Shown here piece by piece: positions 1-6,762 of a stretch of 14,362 nt of DNA (positions are counted from its first letter, which is position 1; every line of letters starts with the position of its first letter). The DNA comes from Candidatus Omnitrophota bacterium (GTDB lineage Bacteria; Verrucomicrobiota; Verrucomicrobiia; Limisphaerales; UBA1319), in the NCBI GenBank assembly GCA_023473405.1, contig JAMCZD010000383.1:1-14362 (forward strand), given 5' to 3'. A program made the translations under genes and the position numbers. The notes below the pieces were generated by a model that did not search any database, was not told where the DNA came from, and saw nothing but the letters and a program-made list of their open reading frames with translations.

Positions 1-1518
1 AAGAATTAAGCTGTCACTGACTTCCAGCATGGCAAAGGAAAATGTTAAAATGGCGCCGGCCACGAGGTTGGCCATGATGAGCGGCAGGGTGATCGCGCGC
101 AAGGTCCGCCAGGGTGACGCGCCCAGGTTGGCGGAGGCTTCTTCGAGCGTGACACTGGTTTGTTGAAAACCCGCGTAAGCCGAGCGCACGATGTATGGCA
201 ACCGGCGAACGCTGTAGCTGATGATCAATAGCAGGGTCGGGTTTTGCCGCGGGTTCAGCCAGGCGAGATTGAAATCGAACCCGGCCACGTATCCAAACGC
301 CAGGACCAGGCCGGGCAGCGCCAACGGCAGCATGGCCAGGGCATCGAGGAGATTCGCAAAGGGAACGCGCCGCCGGGTGAGCAACCAGGCGATCAGCACC
401 CCGAGTACCAAGTCGAGCGCCGCGCTCAGACTCGAGTAGAATAAGCTGTTGCGAATGCTCGAAACGGTCACGCCCATGCTCGCCACTTCCCCGTAATTGG
501 CCAAGGTCCACTTTTGCGGCAGGACACTGAAAAACCAATGGCCAGAAAATGAATCGATGATCACGGCCAAATGCGGCCATAACGACAACAAAATCACTCC
601 GCCGAGAACGCCCCAAATGCCCAGGGTCTGACGCAAGTTGGCATTCGTCTCGGTCCCCCCCGTCGAACCGCGTCCCAGCATTTCGTACCGTCTTCCGGCG
701 AGGGCGGGCTTGGCGACTAGGAAAAGGGCCAGGGTCAGGAACAGGACAAAGACGACCAAGGTATAGCCCATCGGATTCGTGTTCAGGTCGTTAAGCGAAT
801 CAAAAATCTGGACCGGAACGACCCGCGAAAGCCCGAAGATCAACGGTGTCCCCAAATCGGTGAAAGACCAAATGAAAACCAGGATGGCGCCGGCGAAGTA
901 ACCGGGCAGGATCAGCGGCACGGTGATGGTGCGAAACAGCCGCCATCCGCTCGCCCCCAGATTCCACGCCGCCTCCCGCATTGCCGGGTCCACGTTGGCC
1001 ATGGCGGCCGATACATTCAAGAACATGATCGGATACAGGCTGAGCACCTGCAGGATGATAACCCCCCAAAAACCGCCGCGCCCGAGCCAGTCGATGGGTG
1101 CGTTGGCGGGCAATACGCCCCAATGCATCAGCAACAGGTTGACCGATCCAAACCGAGCCAGCATTTGGCGCAGCCCGATGGCCCCGACAAACGGCGGCAT
1201 GATCATGGGCACCAGGAGCAAACCGCCCAACCATGCCTTTCCCCGGAAATTGAACCGGGTCATCAGGTGGGCCAATGGAACCGCCACAATCGTCGTCAGG
1301 CAGGTGGTAAACGTCGCAATCAGAAAGCTGTTGAGCAAGGCCTCGTGCTGCAAGGGACTGCTCATCAATAATTGAAAATACTTCAGGCTGAATTTGCCCT
1401 CAGCCACAAACGCCCCTTTGAGCAGATAACTAATCGGGTAGAAAAGGAAAACGGCGAAGAACACCAGGACCATGCCGTAAATCCCCACGGTCGAAAGGGT
1501 CAAGTCGTGCCTTCTCAT
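1..1518 (-). CDS. Fused two-domain ABC transporter permease (Fe(III)/thiamine/phosphonate type), 3' end off window
   Basis: Inner-membrane permease of a binding-protein-dependent importer. Reading the minus strand from ATG at 1518 gives 506 codons without a stop to base 1, so the C-terminus is missing. The protein is strongly hydrophobic, with a first membrane segment near residues 10-32. It has two copies of the permease EAA loop that contacts the ATPase: one at about 182-206 (REAAWNLGAS then VPLILPG) and one at about 459-483 (EEASANLGAS then LPLIMAN). Two permease units in one chain is the FbpB/AfuB/ThiP/PhnV arrangement, usually 520-560 residues, so only a few dozen residues are likely lost. 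The start codon overlaps the trpF stop (ATGA), which suggests translational coupling. Substrate cannot be told from sequence; ferric iron is the commonest assignment, and thiamine or 2-aminoethylphosphonate are alternatives. The ATPase and binding protein are not in the window. Confidence 0.92.
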   Translation of the reverse strand, partial: MRRHDLTLSTVGIYGMVLVFFAVFLFYPISYLLKGAFVAEGKFSLKYFQLLMSSPLQHEALLNSFLIATFTTCLTTIVAVPLAHLMTRFNFRGKAWLGGLLLVPMIMPPFVGAIGLRQMLARFGSVNLLLMHWGVLPANAPIDWLGRGGFWGVIILQVLSLYPIMFLNVSAAMANVDPAMREAAWNLGASGWRLFRTITVPLILPGYFAGAILVFIWSFTDLGTPLIFGLSRVVPVQIFDSLNDLNTNPMGYTLVVFVLFLTLALFLVAKPALAGRRYEMLGRGSTGGTETNANLRQTLGIWGVLGGVILLSLWPHLAVIIDSFSGHWFFSVLPQKWTLANYGEVASMGVTVSSIRNSLFYSSLSAALDLVLGVLIAWLLTRRRVPFANLLDALAMLPLALPGLVLAFGYVAGFDFNLAWLNPRQNPTLLLIISYSVRRLPYIVRSAYAGFQQTSVTLEEASANLGASPWRTLRAITLPLIMANLVAGAILTFSFAMLEVSDSLIL

Positions 1519-2234
1519 CTCGAACCAACCGTCTTCGCCGCCGCGATGAATTCGCGCACCTTGCCATGGTCCTTCCGACCCGGCGACGACTCAACGCCGC
1601 TCGAGACATCAACCGCGTATGGATGGACTTTCCGGACCGCTTCCGCCACGTTCTGGACGGTTAATCCGCCGGCCAGGATGATCGGACGGCCCAGTTGCCC
1701 GGCTCGGCACGCCAGGTCCCAATCAAATTGCTTGCCCGTGCCGCCCGCCTGGTCCGCCTGATAACTGTCCAGCAACCAGGCATCGGTTTCATACGCCGCA
1801 ATCTTTGACAGCGTCTCGGGGCCCCGGACACGAAAGGCCTTGATGATCCGCACCCGGTTGGCCGGATTAACGTCCTCGAGGAGAAATGGCGCCGTTGATT
1901 CCTTCCGCACCCATTCGGCTCCAAGCAGCCGAGAACAGTATTCCGGGGTTTCATGGCCGTGCAATTGGACCGCGTCCAAACCGGATTCGAGAATCGCTTG
2001 CCTGATCACCTCTTCCTCGGCATCCATCAGGACCCCTATCTTGGCCACGCGAGGGTTTATCTCCCGGACAATCCGCGCCGCCTCCGATAACTCGATATAG
2101 CGCGCACTCTGCCGGCAAAACACAAATCCCAACGCATCCGCCCCGGCCGCAATCGCCGCGAGGGCATCCTCAGGATTCGTTATACCGCAGATTTTGACTT
2201 TCACAATTAACGTTGACTTTTCAACCTGTCGCAT
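1515..2234 (-). CDS. trpF: Phosphoribosylanthranilate isomerase
   Basis: Cytoplasmic enzyme of tryptophan synthesis; it converts N-(5-phosphoribosyl)anthranilate to the CdRP enol product. Family hallmarks are all present in a (beta/alpha)8 order: VKICGITN at 13-20 (C16 is the expected general base), GADALGFVF at 31-39, VQLHG at 89-93, LLDSY at 154-158 (D156 is the expected general acid), GGTGKQFDW at 164-172, ILAGGL at 186-191 and VDVSSGVE at 208-215 for phosphate binding. The 239-residue length counts from ATG at 2234. A GTG at 2204, two codons before the KICGIT motif, would give about 229 residues, closer to the usual 200-220. Neither start has a clear Shine-Dalgarno site. No other trp gene lies nearby; instead the stop overlaps the start of an ABC permease, an unexpected partner. 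The identification is secure; only the start is uncertain. Confidence 0.96.
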   Translation of the reverse strand: MRQVEKSTLIVKVKICGITNPEDALAAIAAGADALGFVFCRQSARYIELSEAARIVREINPRVAKIGVLMDAEEEVIRQAILESGLDAVQLHGHETPEYCSRLLGAEWVRKESTAPFLLEDVNPANRVRIIKAFRVRGPETLSKIAAYETDAWLLDSYQADQAGGTGKQFDWDLACRAGQLGRPIILAGGLTVQNVAEAVRKVHPYAVDVSSGVESSPGRKDHGKVREFIAAAKTVGSR

Positions 2235-2437
2235 TCACGTCAAACCGCATAATCCGGCAGGAGTTGCCAAAAGCAAGCCCGTTTCGTGCGAGGAAGGCGA
2301 AAGGGGTGTGAGGCAAGAATTTTCCAAAGTGCGTCGATCTGGTTTGTTTTGCTCTCCAGGATAGCCGCAGCGCCAAGGGCGCGTTGCCCCAGGATGGGAT
2401 GGGATCGCACCTATGGTGCTTAGCGGATGCGGGCGGA

Positions 2438-2483
2438 TTTACTCCCCAGACTGTGTGCTCTATCCCACGGTCTGGGGAGTAAA
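2438..2483. repeat. Inverted repeat, 18-bp arms, 10-nt loop
   Basis: Arms 2438-2455 and 2466-2483 pair over 18 positions with a single T-G mismatch, around a 10-base loop at 2456-2465. The outer 14 pairs (arm core ACTCCCCAGAC) are perfect. In plus-strand RNA the odd pair would be a U-G wobble, so a hairpin there would be continuous. No T-tract follows on either strand, and the repeat lies upstream of both divergent genes, so it is not a terminator. Leader structure, operator or a copy of a genomic palindromic repeat are the options. Confidence 0.75.
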
Positions 2484-2505
2484 ACACAAGGAAACAAAGA
2501 ATTTT

Positions 2506-2529
2506 GTCTCACGCCCGCGGGTGTGAGAC
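2506..2529. repeat. Short inverted repeat with GTCTCAC/GTGAGAC arms
   Basis: Arms 2506-2512 (GTCTCAC) and 2523-2529 (GTGAGAC) are perfectly complementary. The GC-rich interior can extend the stem further, through a G-T wobble and three C-G pairs. It lies 22 bases after the larger inverted repeat and 122 bases before the LamG start codon, so it would sit in a 5' leader if transcribed. No T-tract follows. Function unknown. Confidence 0.6.
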
Positions 2530-2651
2530 CCGGGTTGAGCCCTATCATTTTTCGATTGCAGGTCTTGAAAAATTGTGTTCAACTCGGGCGAGTCCTTACT
2601 GAATCATGTTCATACCCATTTGTGCAGACCAATTCAACTCCGGCAAAACTT

Positions 2652-5147
2652 ATGAAAACAACCATCCGTGGGCTGAGGGCGATAATCCTCGGTGCCGCCA
2701 TATTAAGCGTCCTGGTCCTGTCCGCCACGCTGGTGTCGGCGGGGTTAGTGGCGCATTATCGTTTCGACAATAGTCTGAACGACGAAACCGGCAGGTACAA
2801 TGCCAGTTTGCGGGACCCGCTGGAAATCCCGTTATACGATGTTGGGATCAGCGGGCAGTCTATACTGATTGACTCGGAGTCGTCCTCGTTGGAGGTGGAC
2901 CCGGGCATGATCGAGCTGAGCCAGGACTTTACCATATGCGCCTGGGTCAATACGTCCAAGGGGGGCGAGGTCTGCGTGCTCTACAAAGGACCGGCCGCCG
3001 GTTTTGCGGAAAAGTCCCGTCAGTTTAACGTGTATGGAGGAGAAGTGTATGGTGGCAACGGCATCTTTTTCTTCACGGGCGATTCCGGCGCCTTTGGGAG
3101 CACCTGGCAAACCAGCGACGGGATAACGGTCAATGATGGCAACTGGCATCACGTGGCCGTTTCATACAGCGTGACTAACAGCCCCCATTTTATCCTGTTC
3201 GTGGATGGGATTGGCAAGGTCGGGTCGGACCCGGGCGCATATTTTACCGGTGATTTTGTGATGCAACCGGATGGGACCGACAACGTCTTGCGGATAGGGG
3301 GACGGGATAACGCGGGCGGGTATACCACGTTCAGCGGCCTGATGGACGAGGTGCAAATCTATAACCAGGCGTTGACCCGGGACCAGGTCAAGTATCTGTT
3401 CGATAACCCGTCCGAGGTGATACTTCCTCCGGACATGCCGACCATTCGACGTCAACCGCAAAGCCTGACCGTCATGGCCGGGGCCAGTGCGGCCTTTTCC
3501 GTGCAGGCGGAGGCGCTCAGCACCCTGAGTTACCAGTGGAAATTCAATGGCACCAACCTGGCCGGGGCGACCAGCGATACTTTGACGATCTCACCCGCAA
3601 CGACCAATCACGCGGGCGCCTACACGGTGCTGATCAGCAACCCCAGCGGGAGCATTATCAGCGATCCAGCCATTCTGACCGTCAATGTCGATACCACACC
3701 GCCGGTCGTTCAAAATGTCTATGGCATTGTGACCGGGCCGCATAAATTGCAGGAAATCATGGTGGTGTTTTCCGAACCGGTTGCCGCGGTAACCGCGGGC
3801 CAGGTGGCCAATTACGCCCTGAGCGGCGGCGTTGGCGTATCGGCGGCCACCGTCGAGAACTCGACGACCGTCCGGCTCAGCACTTCTTCAAGTCTAACCC
3901 CTGCCTCGGTTTACTACACACTAACCGTGAACAACGTTCGGGACATGGCTTTCGGTGAGGGTAACCTGATCGCCCCCGACACCAAGGTATCATTTGTGGT
4001 TAACGTCCATCTTCCCCTCGAGGTCGGGCAGACGGTAAAAGGTTTTCAAGACGATTTCGAGGCCGCGACGCGGGACCCGCTCTGGGTTGCCACTGGCGTG
4101 GATGCGTTCGTTCAGGATGGCGGCGTCCTGCGGGTAACGGGCATGCCGGATGATCCGAATCATTTGCTTTACACGGCGCCGGGTTACAGCAACGACACGC
4201 AGGAAGTGCTGGCTCGGATCAAGATGAACGTTTACACGACGGGTGATTCGCGGGCCGGGGTCGCCGTGGCCAGCGATCCCAACCTCGAGCATCCGGGCGC
4301 GGGGATCAACTTACTCTTTGTGAATAACAACTTCCAATTGCTCAATGACTACGTTGCCTGGGGGCCCACCGGACCCGCGGCTTGGCAAGGGTGGAAGACC
4401 AACGAGTGGTACTGGATGCGCTTGCGCCAATCCAGCAGCTCTGGCGCCAACAATATCAGCGCCAAAGTCTGGCTTGCAGATGGCACCGTACCCGAACCAA
4501 CCGATTGGCAATCGACCTGGACACAGAATGGCCGGACGGGTTACGCCGGCATCGAAGGCCCGTCGAATGGGGCCGAGACCGACTACGAGGTGGACTATGT
4601 CTTGATCAAGGCGGAAGGCCTGCCCAGCATCAAGGTTACTGCTCCCAGCGCCATCCCCGCGATCACTCCGGGACCAGTCAGCATTACGATCACCCAGCAA
4701 CCGCAAAGCATCCTCAGCGAGGCCACTGCCACCACCGCCTTCAGCGTTGGCGCAACGGTCAGCGGAGCAGATACCATGAGTTACCAGTGGCAGAGAAACA
4801 ACACCGACATTCCCGGCGCAACTGCGGCTGTTTACACCACGCCACCGCTCACACCCGCCGACCAGGGAGCACAGTATCGTGCCCTGGTATCCGCACCCGG
4901 GGCGAACGTGTTCAGCGCCTCAGCCACCCTCGGCGTGTATAGCGTGAACCAATACGGCGGCATCCTTATCCAAGGGCTTCCCGGACGGAACCACCAAATA
5001 CAATACGCGGATACCATCGGGGGAACGACCAACTGGGTCACCCTCACGACCATTACTCTGCCCAGTAGCCCGTATCTCTTTTACGATGTCCAATCGACCA
5101 ATGCGGCGAAGCGATTTTACCGGGCCGTCCTGTTGCCGCAGCAATAA
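2652..5147 (+). CDS. Secreted multidomain LamG/Ig-like protein (831 aa)
   Basis: Probable extracellular or cell-surface carbohydrate-binding protein without a recognisable catalytic domain. The start at 2652 gives a good signal peptide (residues 1-30, KTTIRGLR then a hydrophobic core ending VSA). The open frame extends upstream to 2427, but that part looks non-coding and would bury the signal. Order of domains: LamG/concanavalin-like fold about 31-250 (VAHYRFDNSLNDETG, DGNWHHVAV, LMDEVQIYNQAL); Ig-like about 265-345 (SYQWKFNGTNLAGAT, AGAYTVLISN); an SbsA-type Ig-like domain about 348-450 (VVFSEPV); a second concanavalin-like domain about 465-655 (DDFEAATRDPLW, EWYWMRLR); Ig-like about 675-760 (SYQWQRNNTDIPGAT); and a C-terminal tail 760-831 ending RFYRAVLLPQQ. 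No strong ribosome-binding site is visible. The next gene is a shorter paralogue. The ligand is unknown. Confidence 0.86.
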   Translation: MKTTIRGLRAIILGAAILSVLVLSATLVSAGLVAHYRFDNSLNDETGRYNASLRDPLEIPLYDVGISGQSILIDSESSSLEVDPGMIELSQDFTICAWVNTSKGGEVCVLYKGPAAGFAEKSRQFNVYGGEVYGGNGIFFFTGDSGAFGSTWQTSDGITVNDGNWHHVAVSYSVTNSPHFILFVDGIGKVGSDPGAYFTGDFVMQPDGTDNVLRIGGRDNAGGYTTFSGLMDEVQIYNQALTRDQVKYLFDNPSEVILPPDMPTIRRQPQSLTVMAGASAAFSVQAEALSTLSYQWKFNGTNLAGATSDTLTISPATTNHAGAYTVLISNPSGSIISDPAILTVNVDTTPPVVQNVYGIVTGPHKLQEIMVVFSEPVAAVTAGQVANYALSGGVGVSAATVENSTTVRLSTSSSLTPASVYYTLTVNNVRDMAFGEGNLIAPDTKVSFVVNVHLPLEVGQTVKGFQDDFEAATRDPLWVATGVDAFVQDGGVLRVTGMPDDPNHLLYTAPGYSNDTQEVLARIKMNVYTTGDSRAGVAVASDPNLEHPGAGINLLFVNNNFQLLNDYVAWGPTGPAAWQGWKTNEWYWMRLRQSSSSGANNISAKVWLADGTVPEPTDWQSTWTQNGRTGYAGIEGPSNGAETDYEVDYVLIKAEGLPSIKVTAPSAIPAITPGPVSITITQQPQSILSEATATTAFSVGATVSGADTMSYQWQRNNTDIPGATAAVYTTPPLTPADQGAQYRALVSAPGANVFSASATLGVYSVNQYGGILIQGLPGRNHQIQYADTIGGTTNWVTLTTITLPSSPYLFYDVQSTNAAKRFYRAVLLPQQ

Positions 5148-5159
5148 GGAACTGATGGA

Positions 5160-5191
5160 AGCGAGGACAACGCGGTTGTTCCCGCCTCGCT
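5160..5191 (+). other. Hairpin between the two LamG genes
   Basis: Outer arms 5160-5166 (AGCGAGG) and 5185-5191 (CCTCGCT) pair perfectly. Inside them ACAAC (5167-5171) and GTTGT (5175-5179) form a second stem on a GCG triloop, leaving a five-base bulge on the 3' side. It lies 13 bases after the upstream stop. There is no T-tract, so it is not a standard intrinsic terminator. It could stabilise the upstream message or weaken read-through. Confidence 0.4.
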
Positions 5192-5264
5192 ACGACAATG
5201 TGAAAGCGAATGAATCAATCCCTTCTGAAAGATGTTCAGAATCCTTTAACAAGTTAACCAATAC

Positions 5265-5268
5265 GAGG
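5265..5268 (+). promoter_or_regulatory. Ribosome-binding site of the second LamG gene
   Basis: GAGG sits four bases before ATG at 5273. This is one of the few plus-strand genes here with a recognisable Shine-Dalgarno motif, and it supports that start. The spacing is slightly short. Confidence 0.5.
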
Positions 5269-5272
5269 TCTT

Positions 5273-6535
5273 ATGAAACATTCCATTTGTGAGCTGAGGT
5301 CGATAATGCTCGCCGCCGTTGCGCTTGGAGTTGCGACTCTGGCGGTCGGCAACGCCTCGGCGGCGCTCGTGGCGCATTTCCGCTTCAACGATACTCTCAA
5401 CGATGAGACCGGCAACCATAATGGCCATATGCGGACCGAGGGTTGGGAACCTGCCTTCGAGCCCGGCAAGAATGGCAACGCCATCCGGATCGACAGCGTG
5501 GACAGCGCGGTCGAACTGGCCAACCCGGCTACGCTCGACTTCAGTCAGAGTTTCACAATCGCCGCCTGGATCAAGACTGCGGCTACCGGTGAACGAATCA
5601 TAGTCTACAAGGGAAACGCCGATGCCTGGGGACAGGGCGGCGACCCGAGCAAGCAATTCCAAATGTACGGAGGAGACGGATTCGGAACGGCCGGTCTCTT
5701 CTTTCATTCGCAAACCTCGGGCGCTTTCGGGACCAGCTTTGTGGAGAGTCCCGGGATCATAGTAAACGACGACAACTGGCATCACATCGCCTTTACTTAT
5801 AATCCGTCGCGAACGCCAACCATGAAATTGTATGTTGATGGTCATGGCAAAGGGCCGGCTGATCCGGGGCGTTACGCCAACTGGGACGGCAACGTCAACA
5901 TGACGACCGAGCGCGCCGACGCGGTGGTTCGGATCGGGACCCGCGCGGACCGCGAGTATCCCAACTTCGTTGGTTTGATGGACGAAGTTCAAATCTACAA
6001 CCAGGCCTTGGACGACAGCCAGATTCAGTACCTCGTTGATAACCCGAGCCAAGTCGTTCTTCCGCCCGAGATGCCCACCATCTTTACCCAGCCAGTTCGG
6101 AGCACGACCGTGATCGACGGCGTCGACGTGACCTTGAAAGTAGTCGCCGAATCGCAAACGGCATTGAATTATCAATGGAAATTCAACGGTGCGGATTTGC
6201 CTGGCGCAACCAGCCCTACACTGACCTTGTCGAATGTGACTGCGGATCAAACTGGCGTTTACACGGTCAATATCAGCAATACCAAGGGATCAGTCACCAG
6301 CGATCCCGCATCTTTAATGGTGTTGACCGGCGGACGTCCGCTGTTGGACATCGGCGTGTATTCGGGCATTACCCTTCACGGCCCGGCGGGCATGGCCACC
6401 CGGATCGATTATCTCGAAGGCAATCAATGGATCACCCTGACTAACGTTACCCCAGCCCAGGCTCCGCGCCTGGTGATCGACCCGAGCTCGGCCGGAGTAG
6501 TCCATCGAATTTACAAGCCGAGCTATATTCCATAA
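5273..6535 (+). CDS. Secreted LamG/Ig-like protein (420 aa), paralogue of the preceding gene
   Basis: Probable exported carbohydrate-binding protein. Signal peptide 1-30 (cleavage after GNASA). LamG/concanavalin-like domain about 31-255 (VAHFRFNDTLNDETGNHN, DDNWHHIAFTY, LMDEVQIYNQAL). Ig-like domain about 268-352 (YQWKFNGADLPGAT, GVYTVNISN). C-terminal tail about 358-420 with the NQWITLTNVTP core and HRIYKPSYIP end. Signal peptide, LamG, first Ig and tail all align with the upstream gene, including near-identical stretches such as LMDEVQIYNQAL, so the pair arose by tandem duplication. This copy lacks the SbsA-like, second concanavalin-like and second Ig modules. The spacer from the upstream stop is 125 bases. 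The reading frame is intact and the domain boundaries are clean, so it does not look like a decayed copy. Confidence 0.88.
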   Translation: MKHSICELRSIMLAAVALGVATLAVGNASAALVAHFRFNDTLNDETGNHNGHMRTEGWEPAFEPGKNGNAIRIDSVDSAVELANPATLDFSQSFTIAAWIKTAATGERIIVYKGNADAWGQGGDPSKQFQMYGGDGFGTAGLFFHSQTSGAFGTSFVESPGIIVNDDNWHHIAFTYNPSRTPTMKLYVDGHGKGPADPGRYANWDGNVNMTTERADAVVRIGTRADREYPNFVGLMDEVQIYNQALDDSQIQYLVDNPSQVVLPPEMPTIFTQPVRSTTVIDGVDVTLKVVAESQTALNYQWKFNGADLPGATSPTLTLSNVTADQTGVYTVNISNTKGSVTSDPASLMVLTGGRPLLDIGVYSGITLHGPAGMATRIDYLEGNQWITLTNVTPAQAPRLVIDPSSAGVVHRIYKPSYIP

Positions 6536-6605
6536 GCATACACGCGGCCGAAGCGAAACACCAAAGACCCGGAGGAGCGCGCCGCGCAACTGTTCAGGCG
6601 GGACA

Positions 6606-6719
6606 GTGGGGTAGACCGCAGGTCTGCCGGTTCAAGGAGCCTCTGGCTCCAGCAATGGGGAGAAATTGATAGTTCGGACCGGCGGTCCGAGTAACTGGCA
6701 GACCAAAGGTCTACCCCAC
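6606..6719. repeat. Nested palindromic element with four short-loop hairpins
   Basis: Outer arms 6606-6617 and 6708-6719 (GTGGGGTAGACC / GGTCTACCCCAC) pair perfectly over 12 bp. After a 3x3 internal loop, 6621-6632 pairs with 6693-6704 over 12 positions with one G-T wobble. The enclosed part holds two perfect triloop hairpins: 6636-6650 (GGAGCC-TCT-GGCTCC) and 6674-6690 (TCGGACC-GGC-GGTCCGA). Each outer flank can also fold on itself (AGACC-GCA-GGTCT and AGACC-AAA-GGTCT). The alternatives are therefore a four-way cruciform or four hairpins in a row. It contains no gene and lies 43 bases before the next coding sequence. Probably a dispersed intergenic repeat; a role in message processing or termination is possible. 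Confidence 0.8.
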
Positions 6720-6762
6720 ATCTGGGCAATTACAGCGCCGCGTCCCCCGGGCCTTATAATCC

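Larger units (their letters stand above)
2235..2651. other. Divergent intergenic region (417 bp)
   Basis: This region separates minus-strand trpF from the plus-strand LamG genes, so promoters for both directions should lie here. I see no convincing -35/-10 pair. It holds two strong inverted repeats, listed separately, and a small triloop hairpin at 2370-2382 (GCGCC-AAG-GGCGC). Short open frames exist on both strands but show no recognisable protein. Part of it may be a dispersed intergenic repeat of this genome, which cannot be tested from one window. Confidence 0.6.

Noticed and set aside
2221..2487. A possible 88-residue minus-strand protein before trpF.
   Set aside because: It has a non-ATG start, no ribosome-binding site, no domain signal, and overlaps the palindromes and the trpF start.
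2599..2612. The 14-mer CTGAATCATGTTCA occurs here and again at 9051-9064, both near gene starts.
   Set aside because: A single exact 14-base match is not improbable by chance in 14 kb, and the flanks do not match. The second copy also overlaps a stop codon.
2427..2651. Extension of the first LamG protein upstream to 2427.
   Set aside because: The extra 75 residues resemble translated intergenic DNA, cross both inverted repeats and would bury a good signal peptide. The paralogue starts at the equivalent of 2652.
5246..6250. A 334-codon minus-strand open frame opposite the second LamG gene.
   Set aside because: The plus-strand frame has a signal peptide, LamG and Ig domains and a close paralogue; the antisense frame shows nothing protein-like.
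6755..6761. TTATAAT just before the GH-like gene looks like a -10 box.
   Set aside because: It lies one base from the start codon, would give a transcript starting inside the gene, and has no matching -35 element.
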